The notes beneath the pieces are model-generated. The model was not told the DNA's origin, did not search any database, and saw nothing but the letters and a program-made list of their open reading frames with translations. Of a DNA stretch of 37,167 bases, positions 26,025 to 35,189 are shown one piece after another. The DNA is taken from NCBI GenBank assembly GCA_017992885.1, contig JAGONT010000021.1:1-37167 (forward strand), given 5' to 3'. The position numbers and the translations under genes are program-made. The DNA comes from Alphaproteobacteria bacterium (GTDB lineage: Bacteria > Pseudomonadota > Alphaproteobacteria > UBA9655). The number at the start of each line of letters is the position of its first letter. Position 1 is the first letter of the stretch.

Positions 26025-26674
26025 TATCCAACTACTGTTTTATGGGCGTAATGGCATTCTTGACGGACAGGACAAGAGGAGCAAAGTGGTTTGCGAGCTT
26101 TACAGATATAACGTCCGTGGAGAACAAGCCAGTGATGTGCCTGCAAAAGCCATCGAGCAGGCACGCGTTTCATCAATCCTTTTTCAATTTCAAGAGGTGT
26201 ATTGCCAGAAGCAAGACCCGTTCGGTTTGCAACGCGGAAGATATGTGTGTCAACGGCAATAACAGGCTTATTAAAGGCTGCATTTAGAATAACATTGGCT
26301 GTTTTGCGTCCAACGCCAGGTAAAGATTCAAGATCTTCACGCTTTTCTGGAACGTTGCCTCCGAAATTGCTGATAAGTTTTTGACATAAGCTAATAATAT
26401 TGCGGGCTTTTGTGTTATAAAGACCTATCGTATTGATGTACCTTTTAAGATTTTCCTCTCCGAGGTCCAGCATTTTTTGAGGCGTGTCGGCTCTTTTAAA
26501 AAGTTCATTTGTTGCCTTGTTTACCCCCTTGTCGGTGGCTTGTGCTGATAAAACGACAGCAACAAGGAGAGTAAAAGAATTTGTTGAATAAAGTTCACCT
26601 TTAGGATGAGGATTGTGGGCAGCAAGATCTTCAAAGAAAAGCTCAATTTCTTTTGGAGTGAGAAGAGTTTTCAT
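26024..26674 (-). CDS. nth: Endonuclease III
   Basis: DNA glycosylase and AP lyase that removes oxidised pyrimidines in base-excision repair. 216 residues: helix-hairpin-helix LPGVGRKTANVIL with Lys124, catalytic Asp142 in VDTHIFRVANR, and the iron-sulfur cluster ligands Cys191-x6-Cys198-x2-Cys201-x5-Cys207. Its ATG overlaps the dapB stop by 4 bp (ATGA) and its stop overlaps prmC by one base. All catalytic residues are present. Confidence 0.96.
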   Translation of the reverse strand: MKTLLTPKEIELFFEDLAAHNPHPKGELYSTNSFTLLVAVVLSAQATDKGVNKATNELFKRADTPQKMLDLGEENLKRYINTIGLYNTKARNIISLCQKLISNFGGNVPEKREDLESLPGVGRKTANVILNAAFNKPVIAVDTHIFRVANRTGLASGNTPLEIEKGLMKRVPARWLLQAHHWLVLHGRYICKARKPLCSSCPVRQECHYAHKTVVG

Positions 26675-27465
26675 AAAGAAATTTCCACAACGTCGTCGAT
26701 GGTGTAAAGCCCTGTAGGTTTATCAAAGAGCCATTGAGCAGCCTTGATAGCGCCTTGAGCAAAGAGAGCGCGATCCAGTGTTCGATGCTCAAGTTTGATG
26801 AGATCCTTTTCTCCAGCAAAAATAACGGAATGATCACAAATCGCGCTGCCTCCTCGTAGCGTCGCGCATTCAATCGTTCCTGAAGGGCGGGGAGACAGGG
26901 AAGGGTAGGGAGGGGCGTTTTCTTTTAAATGGTTGAGCGTTGTGAGGGCCTTCGCAATGGAAAGGGATGTTCCAGAGGGAGCATCGGCTTTTTGTCTTTG
27001 GTGCATTTCGACAATGCTAATATCATAAGAAGGGCCCAAGATTTTTGCGGCGAGATAAGAAAATTTTCGTAAAACCGCAATTCCTAGACTTGTATTCGGC
27101 GCATTGATCAGAGGAATTTTTTTGGAAGCTTCTGCAAGAATTTTGCTGTGATACTCATTGAGTCCTGTGACGCAGAGAACATAAGGTTTTTGTTGGCGAA
27201 TGGCTTCCTGTAGCTGGGTGTTGAGAGCTTCAGGACAACTAAAATCAATGATGACATCAGCCTCCGCAAAGGCTTGTTTTGGGCTGTCTGTAATAAATAG
27301 ATTGAGAGGAGGTTTTCCGATAAGATCTCCTATCTCTTGCCCAACCAGAGGATTCCCAGGGCGTGTGAGAGCGCCGATAAGGTCAACGGCAGTACTTTGT
27401 GTGATCTCTTGAAGAACCACCTGGCCCATCCGTCCTGTACAGCCCGCAAGTGAGAGTTTAAGCAT
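26671..27465 (-). CDS. dapB: 4-hydroxy-tetrahydrodipicolinate reductase
   Basis: NAD(P)H-dependent step in the diaminopimelate and lysine pathway, needed for peptidoglycan. 264 residues: nucleotide-binding GCTGRMGQ (8-15), IIDFS (72-76), and the catalytic KADAPSGT (159-166). The usual EHH catalytic pair reads EMHQ here: His155 is kept, the second His is Gln156. Its start overlaps hprK by 8 bp and its stop overlaps nth by 4 bp; AAGGGAA lies in the hprK coding end. The preserved pathway argues that the organism still makes its own cell wall. Confidence 0.95.
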   Translation of the reverse strand: MLKLSLAGCTGRMGQVVLQEITQSTAVDLIGALTRPGNPLVGQEIGDLIGKPPLNLFITDSPKQAFAEADVIIDFSCPEALNTQLQEAIRQQKPYVLCVTGLNEYHSKILAEASKKIPLINAPNTSLGIAVLRKFSYLAAKILGPSYDISIVEMHQRQKADAPSGTSLSIAKALTTLNHLKENAPPYPSLSPRPSGTIECATLRGGSAICDHSVIFAGEKDLIKLEHRTLDRALFAQGAIKAAQWLFDKPTGLYTIDDVVEISL

Positions 27466-27895
27466 GTATTCCCTTTGTCTTTTCTGAATTAAGTTTTAGA
27501 TTAACCTTTATGGCGCCTAAGGGGTCGTTTTTTATAAGCTTTAAACAAGGAACTTTAACCCCATAATACTCAATAAAGATAGGTTCTGGCAATCGATCTG
27601 GAAGCTTTTCATCACAAATGTCGACGCAAAGAGCTAAGGGAGCGGTTTCTTGATAAGGAAAGGTGCAAATGCCGACCCCTCTTACTTCCATGAGTCCTTT
27701 AAGAGAAGGAGGGGCAAAAACAAAAAGCACGTCTCTAGTTAAGTTAATGAGGGTTTGATCGTCAGTAATGAGGAGGGCTCCTCGATCGATAAGCTGTAAT
27801 GCTAACGAAGACTTTCCCACACCTGGTTTACCTGAAATTAAGACAGCTTTACCGTTAATTTCAACACATGTGCCGTGGATAGGCTGCTGTTGCAT
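27458..27895 (-). CDS. hprK: Short HPr kinase/phosphorylase (alphaproteobacterial type)
   Basis: A 145-residue kinase corresponding to only the C-terminal half of Gram-positive HprK, as usual in alphaproteobacteria. Walker A GKPGVGKSS (22-30), acidic DD (45-46), and the HprK signature KGLMEVRGVGI (66-76). It phosphorylates HPr-type carriers on Ser; in alphaproteobacteria it works with a truncated PTS rather than sugar uptake. No ptsH, ptsN or manX is nearby; instead it leads the dapB-nth-prmC run. A promoter should lie in the 27896-28381 gap. Confidence 0.9.
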   Translation of the reverse strand: MQQQPIHGTCVEINGKAVLISGKPGVGKSSLALQLIDRGALLITDDQTLINLTRDVLFVFAPPSLKGLMEVRGVGICTFPYQETAPLALCVDICDEKLPDRLPEPIFIEYYGVKVPCLKLIKNDPLGAIKVNLKLNSEKTKGIHA

Positions 27896-28381
27896 GTCGT
27901 GACCCTCTTCAATTGTTTTCTGTTTATTCTATTGTATAAAGAAGAATCTTGCCATCTCTCCGTTTTGATAGAGTATTTCACACTCCCCGTTATTTCTTAT
28001 GGCGAATTGAAAAATAAGATTCTTTGAACTCACTAATTAAGTTGCTCATGTAGTTGTACATTAAAAAAGAGTAACATCATGATCTCTTCTCAGTAAGTTA
28101 AGGAGAGGGTTAATGGCTTTAATTAAGGAGTGAGAAACCAGAAATTGAAATTTTATAATTCTTCTTTTTGCACAAAATAATTCCACAATATATATTTTTT
28201 TACTCATTTTTAATGAATTATTAAAACCTGACAGGTGGTATTTTCAGGACTACTTATTCTTACTTATGAACATCAATTTGCTTTATTCAAAATTAATTAT
28301 TAAAAAGAGGCATGACAGTGTAGGGGAGGGCATGATATAAACTACTATATACATCAATGGGATAATCGAGATAAAAAAATC
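27896..28381. promoter_or_regulatory. Divergent regulatory gap between hprK and cpoB, with CtrA-like box
   Basis: 486 bp without a credible gene. It holds a TTAA-N7-TTAA box (28210-28224) directly followed by the palindrome ACCTGACAGGT (28226-28236), about 150 bp before cpoB. Both could serve the divergent hprK and cpoB promoters, but AT-rich DNA makes such boxes common. Confidence 0.35.
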
Positions 28382-29131
28382 ATGGATCAAAAGAATAGAC
28401 AACCTAGCGTGAAGTTTTTAAAAATTTGCAAATTATTAAGTGTTGCTGTTTTGGTGGGAGGGATCATCACCTCCTCCTGTCTTTATGCTCAGCGAGATGA
28501 TTCTCAAAATAATGGAGCTCTCGTTGTAGAGCTCATTAATCGTGTGGGAGCTATTGAAGCTGAAAATCGAGAATTAAGAGGGCACCTTGAAGAATCACTC
28601 CATGAGATTGCTCAGCTCAAGCAACGAATGGAAACGCTAAGTGCAGATGTGGATTATCGGTTAAATAATTCTGAAAGTGGATCTGCCGTACACCCTAGAG
28701 CTTCTCCTTCGTTTGAAAAAGAGTCACACCGTGCTGACTCGAAAGCTTCCTCATCATCTGCTAAAGACGAGTACGAGAAGGCTCGTGCCTTATTAGAGCA
28801 GGGAGATTATTCAGCAGCTGAACATGCGTTTTCGGCTTTTGTAGCTTCTCATCCGAAGGATGAATTTGCAGGGGCAGCTCAATATTGGTTAGGGGTCACT
28901 TTTTTTGTACGGGGTGAGTATGAGAAAGCGGCTGCAACTTTTGCCAAGGGGTATAAGTATTATCCTAAATCGCCGAAGGCTTCAGATAATTTATTAAAGC
29001 TTGCAAAGTCTTTAGCTGCCAGTGATCGAAAAGCTGATGCGTGTACGGCCTTGGAGCAGCTTGCGACTGAACATCCGAAAGCACATGTTAAGGAAGTTGC
29101 TAGTGAGCGAAGAAAGCTTGGATGTAAGTAG
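28382..29131 (+). CDS. cpoB: Tol-Pal associated protein CpoB (YbgF)
   Basis: A 249-residue periplasmic protein with a signal peptide (about 1-37, ending CLYAQ), a trimerising coiled coil (about 44-90), a Ser/Glu/Lys linker, and a TPR domain (about 128-245) with YEKARALLEQGDYSAAEHAF and FAGAAQYWLGVTFFVRGEYE. In E. coli CpoB couples PBP1B activity to Tol-Pal during outer-membrane constriction. Here tolA, tolB and pal are absent from the window, so the gene is detached from the usual tol-pal operon. No strong SD precedes the ATG. Confidence 0.9.
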   Translation: MDQKNRQPSVKFLKICKLLSVAVLVGGIITSSCLYAQRDDSQNNGALVVELINRVGAIEAENRELRGHLEESLHEIAQLKQRMETLSADVDYRLNNSESGSAVHPRASPSFEKESHRADSKASSSSAKDEYEKARALLEQGDYSAAEHAFSAFVASHPKDEFAGAAQYWLGVTFFVRGEYEKAAATFAKGYKYYPKSPKASDNLLKLAKSLAASDRKADACTALEQLATEHPKAHVKEVASERRKLGCK

Positions 29132-29226
29132 GATTCGTAAGCAAAATTTCTGAATGAGATTCTTCTAAAGTGCACCGGATTGTCATCCTTGTAAACAATC
29201 GGGTCATTTGTTGATAGTCCCCTTCA

Positions 29227-29301
29227 AGTGTTATTCTTGGATTAGAAAAGCTTTGATACTGCGAAGTAGTGACGTTTGATTTTCTTATCCCGAGAATCCA
29301 T
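29227..29301 (-). repeat. Dispersed palindromic repeat, family A, copy 2
   Basis: Reverse complement begins ATGGATTCTCGGGATAAGAA and aligns along 75 bp with 4286-4360, keeping the dyad core (CACTACTTCGCAGTA). It lies between cpoB and the CofE-like gene. Confidence 0.75.
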
Positions 29302-29366
29302 GAAACAGACCTCACGGCAAGAGAAGACTTAAATCCTTGTGGGAAGAATTTATGGAAAACTCATCA

Positions 29367-29436
29367 TTGGATCTTCGGCAAAAGAAAGGCTAAGTTCTGC
29401 TTCGCAGCGCAAGATTTTCAGATCCATACATGACAC
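29367..29436 (+). repeat. Dispersed palindromic repeat, family A, copy 3 (diverged)
   Basis: TTGGATCTTCGGCAAAAGAA...CTGCTTCGCAGCG...ATGACAC follows the same layout as copies 1 and 2 with more mismatches. Together with copy 2 it forms an inverted pair about 65 bp apart. No gene was seen in 29132-29539. Confidence 0.6.
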
Positions 29437-29539
29437 ACTTTTTGGATCTACTCTGTCAATAAAATGCTTAACTTTTACAGGAAAAGCACTAAGGGTTGAT
29501 CTTTCAAAAAATTTGCTCACGCGGATCCTCAAAGTGGAG

Positions 29540-30289
29540 TTAGTTTTTTTGCCTCCATGACCAGGCGGCTTTTTTCAAAAGGGGGCCGTAAATGTCGTCT
29601 TCTAAAGGAATCTGAACGGCTTTCATTTCTTCCAATGTTGGAGGATGTGATAAAAATTGAATCCTTGGAACATTTCTGAGGAGAGCTACAGGGGTTTGTT
29701 CGGCTCCTTCTCCCATGGCAAAGACTGCAGCTGTAGCAAGGGCGTCTAAATTGTTGATTTGTGTGACGCGAAGAGGACTGCCAAAAATATCAGGTTTTCC
29801 TATATAGGTGTATAGAGCCTCAAAGCCGCACCATCCCAAGGAAATACCCGTGACGCCTCTGCGAAGAGGAGAGGTTGAACTATCAGTAATGATAATACCA
29901 AGCTTTTGAATCTTATCTCTCTCTCGTAGGTGATTCCAAATTAAAGTGGCTGAGGCTTGACAGTCAGCTGGATATAAAATGTAGCAATCATTTCCATTAG
30001 ATTCGTCAATGCCGGCAGAAGGAATGAGCCTACCATTAGTTAGTGTGAGACAGATACCATATGGCGAACCTTCTTGATTTTCTAGGACAGCTTCAGCTTC
30101 CTGTCTGATCAAGTCATCCTTATTCACCATATTTTGTTTAGCAATTACACGATTTTCACAAAGGCTGATAATTTTAGATGTAATGGCCAGAATGGATTCT
30201 TCTTCTAAAGGAGGCACATAGGTATCAAGGATTTTGATGAGAGATTCACCAGTGCAGATGGGGTGAGTTTGAAATGCTTTAATGTACAT
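29540..30289 (-). CDS. CofE-like gamma-glutamyl ligase (putative folate type)
   Basis: A 249-residue protein of the CofE family (coenzyme F420-0 gamma-glutamate ligase fold). ITSKIISLCENR, NGRLIPSAGIDESNG and ITDSSTSPLRRGVTGISLGW are the family's nucleotide- and metal-binding blocks. F420 genes are absent and not expected in this lineage. In chlamydiae a CofE-like protein replaces folylpolyglutamate synthase, so folate gamma-glutamylation is the likeliest role here, by inference from that precedent. AGGAA precedes the ATG. It stands between degP and cpoB, each probably transcribed separately. Confidence 0.85.
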   Translation of the reverse strand: MYIKAFQTHPICTGESLIKILDTYVPPLEEESILAITSKIISLCENRVIAKQNMVNKDDLIRQEAEAVLENQEGSPYGICLTLTNGRLIPSAGIDESNGNDCYILYPADCQASATLIWNHLRERDKIQKLGIIITDSSTSPLRRGVTGISLGWCGFEALYTYIGKPDIFGSPLRVTQINNLDALATAAVFAMGEGAEQTPVALLRNVPRIQFLSHPPTLEEMKAVQIPLEDDIYGPLLKKAAWSWRQKN

Positions 30290-30365
30290 AGCTTCCTATT
30301 GCTTAGTCTTCACCTAAACTTTGTTATATGAGATTTTCGTACGTAAAGATTGGTTACAAAGGAGT

Positions 30366-30393
30366 GGGGGGAACTACTTTTGCTCCCCCTTTT
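30366..30393 (+). terminator. GC-rich hairpin with T-tail beyond degP
   Basis: GGGGGGA and TCCCCC pair around an 11-nt loop, with TTTT following on the plus strand. On the minus strand (degP direction) there is no good T-run, so it may end plus-strand transcripts or simply protect the degP mRNA end. Confidence 0.45.
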
Positions 30394-30397
30394 CAAT

Positions 30398-31888
30398 TTA
30401 CGGTAAGGCTTCCTCAGGAGCGAGCTTGATGGAAATATAACGTGACTCATTATCACGATTAATTAAGAGCAAAGCCGATTTACGGTTTTCTTTTTCGGCT
30501 TTTTTCAAGGCATCAACAGCATTTTGTGGTGTTTTGACTTCTTCTTGACTAATTTCAATGATAACATCGCCAGGGCGAATGCCTTTTTCAGCTGCTGAGC
30601 TTTTAGCATTTACATCAACAATAAGGACGCCTTGAGTTTCATTAGAGATACCAAACCGCTGACGAGCGTCAACTGTAAGAGGTTGTAAGGTCATCCCGTG
30701 CATTTCTATGCCCTTAGCAAGCTCCTTTCCACCCTCAGGTGAAGGAATCACACCCACTTCCTCAGCCTCTTCATATTCACCAATTTGTACAGGAATTGAA
30801 AGAATTTGGCCTTTTCTCCACACGGTGACAGGAACTTGTGTTCCAACTGTAATATCGCCAACAATTCTAGGCAAACTACGTTGGTCCTTAACGTCAACCT
30901 CACCCACTTTCAAAATCACATCGCCTGTTTGAAGTTTAGCTTTGGCTGCAGGTCCATCTTTAACAACGCTCCCGACGAGGGCGCCTTTAAGATTTTTAAG
31001 GCCTAAGCCTTCCGCAATGTCTTCTGTGACGGGTTGGATGTGAACACCAAGCCACCCACGCTTTGTCCTGCCATATTGACGAATTTGGCTGACAACTTTT
31101 TTAGCGATTTCGGAAGGAATGGCAAAACCAATTCCCACACTGGCACCAGTGGGTGAAAAAATAGCCGTATTAACGCCAACAATTTTTCCCGTCATATCAA
31201 ACATAGGGCCCCCTGAGTTACCTAGGTTAATGGAGGCGTCTGTTTGGATGTAACCTTCAATAAAATCACCAGATCGGCTTCGTTCACCAATGTCGCGACC
31301 CAGGTGAGAAACGATGCCTGTGGTTACCGTTCCTCCAAGACCAAAGGGGTTTCCGATGGCTATAATTTGATCTCCGGTGCGAAGTTTTTCAGAATTTCCC
31401 CATTGAACATAGGGAAGGCTTTTATCCGCATTGACTTTTAAGACAGCTATATCTGTGCGTCGATCATGACCAACGAGTACGGCTTTAAGTTCAGTTCCAT
31501 CATTTAAAATAACTGTAATCTGATCCGCGTCGGCAACGACGTGATAATTTGTAACTATATATCCTTCGGGGTCAATAATAAAACCAGATCCTAAGGCTGT
31601 TGCATTTCGAGGTCCTTCAGGTTGCATGCGTTCTAAAAATTCCTTAAAAAAATCCTCAAGAGGAGATCCTTTGGGAAAGGGACTATCAAGGGGCGTTTGC
31701 CCCATGTCTGAATGGCCACGAATAAGTGTTGTTGTGGAAATATTAGCGACGGCTGGCAGCAAAGGTTCAACAAGATCCGCTAAACTAGAGAAAGTTGTTG
31801 CAGGCGGGCTGGCAATTGTCGATGGAGATAAAGTGGTAGACAAAAGTACAGCTAAACTTATTGCCCGAAAACACGATTTAATAAACAT
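30398..31888 (-). CDS. degP: Periplasmic serine protease/chaperone DegP (HtrA)
   Basis: A 496-residue HtrA protein with a signal peptide (about 1-27, ending TIAS), a trypsin-like domain with His116 (TNYHVV), Asp146 (RRTDIAVL) and Ser225 (GNSGGP), and two PDZ domains (about 290-375, starting RGWLGVHIQPV, and 395-490, with GIRPGDVIIEI). It degrades or refolds damaged envelope proteins. Thirteen bases separate it from hflC with AGGAGAGG between, so it is the last gene of hflK-hflC-degP, a common arrangement in alphaproteobacteria. Confidence 0.96.
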   Translation of the reverse strand: MFIKSCFRAISLAVLLSTTLSPSTIASPPATTFSSLADLVEPLLPAVANISTTTLIRGHSDMGQTPLDSPFPKGSPLEDFFKEFLERMQPEGPRNATALGSGFIIDPEGYIVTNYHVVADADQITVILNDGTELKAVLVGHDRRTDIAVLKVNADKSLPYVQWGNSEKLRTGDQIIAIGNPFGLGGTVTTGIVSHLGRDIGERSRSGDFIEGYIQTDASINLGNSGGPMFDMTGKIVGVNTAIFSPTGASVGIGFAIPSEIAKKVVSQIRQYGRTKRGWLGVHIQPVTEDIAEGLGLKNLKGALVGSVVKDGPAAKAKLQTGDVILKVGEVDVKDQRSLPRIVGDITVGTQVPVTVWRKGQILSIPVQIGEYEEAEEVGVIPSPEGGKELAKGIEMHGMTLQPLTVDARQRFGISNETQGVLIVDVNAKSSAAEKGIRPGDVIIEISQEEVKTPQNAVDALKKAEKENRKSALLLINRDNESRYISIKLAPEEALP

Positions 31889-31901
31889 TTTTTACCTCTC
31901 C

Positions 31902-32759
31902 TTACCGATTTAAATACTTAAAAAAATCATCTTTAGGGGACAGAATAAAGGTTGTTGTTTCCGTATTCAAAGCTGCTTTATAAGCGTTTAAAGAACGATA
32001 AAAATCATAAAACTGAATGTCTTTCCCATAAATTGACGCTGCTTTTTCTGTAACATAAGCATCGCCTTGTCCGCGGATGATTTCAGACTGTTTCGTTGCT
32101 TCTGCAAGAATAATCGTCCTTTCTTTATCAGCGGTAGATTTTATTTCTTGTGCCATTTCATCGCCGCGTGAGCGAAATTCCTGTGATTCTTGTTTGCGTT
32201 CACTAATCATACGATTGCAAATGGCTTCGCTGTTTTCAGGAGGCAAATCAGTGCCACGCAGCTGCAAGTCTACAACTTGGATGCCAAAAGCTCGTGCTGC
32301 GACATCCATTTGATCTCGAATCGTCTTAGAGATTTCAGACCGTTTAGGGGAAAGAACTTCCGTTAACCGCACTTGACCTAAAACACCAAGCGTGATGGAC
32401 TGGTTTAAAATCCGCAATCGTTGTTCAGCTCCTTCTACGTTTTGGACTGTACGATAGAACAGAGCAGGATCGATGATGCGATAGCGTGCAAAGGTATCGA
32501 CGAGGAGTCGCTTTTGATCAGCGAGTGTTGCAGGGATTGAGGCTAGGTCAAAGTCTAAGATACGGTTATCGTAACTTTGAATGTTCTGTAAAAAAGGAAT
32601 TTTTACATAAAGACCAGGGTCTTTAATGACCCTTACTAATTTTCCAAACTCAAGAATAAGCGTTTGTTGTGTTTGTTGAACAACAAAGAGAGATCCCATG
32701 AGAATGCCAAATACGACAAGGATAGGGATGGTAAAGACGATAAGTGATTTAGAGTTCAT
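31902..32759 (-). CDS. hflC: HflC, FtsH-modulating SPFH protein
   Basis: A 285-residue band-7/SPFH protein with an N-terminal TM (about 8-27) and the core QQTQQTLILEFGK...DPGLYVKIPFLQNI, LLVDTFARYRI, and the helical tail with RIISERKQES-like and AEATKQSEIIRGQGDA sequences. With HflK it forms the large periplasmic cage around FtsH and modulates its proteolysis. Its ATG overlaps the hflK stop by 4 bp (ATGA). Confidence 0.95.
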   Translation of the reverse strand: MNSKSLIVFTIPILVVFGILMGSLFVVQQTQQTLILEFGKLVRVIKDPGLYVKIPFLQNIQSYDNRILDFDLASIPATLADQKRLLVDTFARYRIIDPALFYRTVQNVEGAEQRLRILNQSITLGVLGQVRLTEVLSPKRSEISKTIRDQMDVAARAFGIQVVDLQLRGTDLPPENSEAICNRMISERKQESQEFRSRGDEMAQEIKSTADKERTIILAEATKQSEIIRGQGDAYVTEKAASIYGKDIQFYDFYRSLNAYKAALNTETTTFILSPKDDFFKYLNR

Positions 32760-33856
32760 TGAGAGACCTCCTGAGTCTTTTCTTTCTTTTGCTTGAGTTC
32801 GGGGAGCGGAAGATAAGGGAGAACCCCTTGACTTTTTTCTCCATCCATAATCAGCTTCTGCGTTGATTCAAGAATAGTTTGCATTGTATCTAAGTAAAGT
32901 CGGTTTCTTGTCACTTCAGGCGCTTTCAAATACTGGTTTAGGACAAGAAGAAAACGCGTTGTTTCTCCATCGATGTCTGCCGTGACTTTTGCCTTATAAG
33001 CTTCCGCATCTTGGACGATTTTTTTAGCTTGTCCGCGTGAGACAGGAACAATCGAGTTTCGATAGTATTCGGCTTCATTACGCTTACGTTCCATATCAGC
33101 CTTTGCTCGCTGAACATCTAAATATGCATCGTTGACTTTGGCTGTAGGAGGCGTAACTTTTAAAAGCTCAACCTGAGAAATTTCAACACCTAGCTTATAG
33201 TCGTCAATTAGTTTTTGCAAAAGCTCACGCAATTGAATATTAATCTTACTGCGACCTTCAGATAAAATTTGAGCAATAGGCGTTTGGGCAATGACCGCTC
33301 GCACAATACTATCTGCGGCAGCGCGTATGGTTGTTTCCGGAGATTTAACATTAAACAAATAATCGCCTAAATTTTTAATTCGCCAGTTTACGGCAAACTG
33401 TACATCAGCAATGTTTTCATCTCCGGTTAACATCAAAGCGCCTTCGCCATTCAGTCCTGTTGGAGAGGATTGGTTAGCATTTGTGTTGGTAAAAACGTTG
33501 ATAGCCGTTACATTACGAATAAGAGCTGTTTCAATGGGGGAAGGGAGATGATAATTTAGTCCGGGATCAGCAATACGGACCCATTTTCCGAAACGCAAAA
33601 TGGCTGCTTGTTCGTCTTGTTGCACTGTGTAAATGCCGGTTAGAAGCCATAAGAAAAAGATACCCCCTGCAATATACCAAAGTGTACGTCCACTGCCTTT
33701 TCCATTTTTATTAGGAAAGAAACTTTTGAACTTATCTTGGCTTTTCTTAAAAAGCTCTTCTATGTTAGGGGTGTCGTTCCCTGTTCGTTTTGGTTTTTTT
33801 GACCACTGGTTGTTATCTCCATGTCCCCATGGACCATCGTCATCTTTAAAGCTCAT
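32756..33856 (-). CDS. hflK: HflK, FtsH-modulating SPFH protein
   Basis: A 366-residue partner of HflC. A cytoplasmic Gly/Asn/Lys-rich N-terminus (GPWGHGDNNQW) precedes the TM (about 59-77) and the SPFH domain beginning TVQQDEQAAILRFGKW. The coiled tail includes DVQRAKADMERKRNEAEYYRN in two parts and AEAYKAKVTADIDGET. AAGGAG lies 10 nt upstream. It is first in hflK-hflC-degP and divergent from mrp, with a 76-bp shared promoter region (33857-33932). Confidence 0.95.
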   Translation of the reverse strand: MSFKDDDGPWGHGDNNQWSKKPKRTGNDTPNIEELFKKSQDKFKSFFPNKNGKGSGRTLWYIAGGIFFLWLLTGIYTVQQDEQAAILRFGKWVRIADPGLNYHLPSPIETALIRNVTAINVFTNTNANQSSPTGLNGEGALMLTGDENIADVQFAVNWRIKNLGDYLFNVKSPETTIRAAADSIVRAVIAQTPIAQILSEGRSKINIQLRELLQKLIDDYKLGVEISQVELLKVTPPTAKVNDAYLDVQRAKADMERKRNEAEYYRNSIVPVSRGQAKKIVQDAEAYKAKVTADIDGETTRFLLVLNQYLKAPEVTRNRLYLDTMQTILESTQKLIMDGEKSQGVLPYLPLPELKQKKEKTQEVSQ

Positions 33857-33932
33857 GCCGTGCAGCTCCTTTTCATTCTCTTAATTGTGGAGTATAGATG
33901 TTTTCTCTCCTTTAAGCAATTAGGATGGTTTT

Positions 33933-34967
33933 ATGTCTCTTGAACTTCAGATTGTAGACGCTCTTAAAACTGTTATTGATCCCTTATCTCGAGAAGATAT
34001 TATTACAAGCGGGATTCTTCAAGGTTTAAATGTTACGACATCAGGGATTGTTTCTTGTGTGATAGAAGTTAATACAGAATATATGAATGAAGGGTTAAAG
34101 CTTAAGGAAAATGTGACGACTCTTTTAGAAAAGATCCCTAGTGTAATGAGCGTACAAATTGCCCTTACAGCTCAGCGCAAGCCTAAGGCAGATAATTCTT
34201 CGCGGACAGGCATTCCTCAGGTAAAGCATATTGTGGTGGTGAGCTCAGGAAAAGGTGGTGTTGGGAAATCAACCACAGCAGTTAACTTAGCGGTAGCCCT
34301 TCAGAGGAAGGATTTAAAAGTTGGAATTTTAGATGGCGATATTTATGGTCCTTCTTTGCCACGTCTTTTAGGAGTGAATCAACGACCGACATCTGAGGAT
34401 GGAAAGATGATGGATCCTATCGTGGCACACGATCTAAAATGTATGTCCATGGGATTTATGATTGCCGAAAGAATGCCAACAATTTGGCGAGGCCCAATGG
34501 TGCAGAAAGCGTTTTACCAGATGCTTCGTCAGGTAAGATGGGGGGATCTCGATATCCTTATCATTGATTTACCTCCCGGGACGGGAGATGTTCATTTGAC
34601 TCTCGCTCAAACAGTATTGTTATCAGGCGCTATTATTGTTTCAACCCCTCAAGATTTAGCTCTGATTGATGCGCGTAAGGGATTGGAAATGTTTTTAAAG
34701 GTTAATGTGCCTATCTTAGGATTGGTAGAAAACATGAGTTATTTTCTTTGTCCGCATTGTCAAGAGCGGTCAGAGATATTTGATCATGGGGGTGTTCATA
34801 AAGAAGCTGAAGCTCTTGGAATTCCGCTTTTGATCGAGATTCCTCTTCATATGGCTATTCGAGAAGCTTCAGAGAGGGGTACTCCTCTTGCTTTTACTAA
34901 TCAAATAACTTTAGAGGGGCAGTGGTACCAAATACTTGCCCAGCGTGTATGGGAAATTTTATCCTAA
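33933..34967 (+). CDS. mrp: Mrp/ApbC iron-sulfur cluster carrier ATPase
   Basis: A 344-residue protein with an N-terminal DUF59/MIP18-like domain (1-80) and a ParA-like ATPase: deviant Walker A GKGGVGKST (106-114), DGDIYGPSLPRLLG, IDLPPGTGDV, and the cluster-binding pair Cys273-x2-Cys276 (CPHC). It assembles or transfers 4Fe-4S clusters in the cytosol. It is divergent from hflK, a pairing common in alphaproteobacteria. Confidence 0.95.
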   Translation: MSLELQIVDALKTVIDPLSREDIITSGILQGLNVTTSGIVSCVIEVNTEYMNEGLKLKENVTTLLEKIPSVMSVQIALTAQRKPKADNSSRTGIPQVKHIVVVSSGKGGVGKSTTAVNLAVALQRKDLKVGILDGDIYGPSLPRLLGVNQRPTSEDGKMMDPIVAHDLKCMSMGFMIAERMPTIWRGPMVQKAFYQMLRQVRWGDLDILIIDLPPGTGDVHLTLAQTVLLSGAIIVSTPQDLALIDARKGLEMFLKVNVPILGLVENMSYFLCPHCQERSEIFDHGGVHKEAEALGIPLLIEIPLHMAIREASERGTPLAFTNQITLEGQWYQILAQRVWEILS

Positions 34968-34977
34968 ATCGAAGAAT

Positions 34978-35005
34978 CAATTTTATAAATAAAAATTGCG
35001 TTTTT
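34978..35005 (+). terminator. AT-rich terminator-like hairpin after mrp
   Basis: CAATTTT (34978-34984) pairs with AAAATTG (34992-34998), followed by CGTTTTT. The stem is AT-rich and weak. The rest of 35006-35189 is very AT-rich with no gene. Confidence 0.35.
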
Positions 35006-35189
35006 ATTAAATAAAAAATTTAATATAGAAAATATCATAAAATATAAATTTAAATAAAAACATATCCTTGCTCATCATATGATCTTTCTCAACTCAAAAT
35101 AAAAGCTCTTATTATTTATTTGTTAATATTTGTATCGTATTATTTCGATATAAAACTATAAAAAAAATTAAATATTAAGGGAGAAAAAT

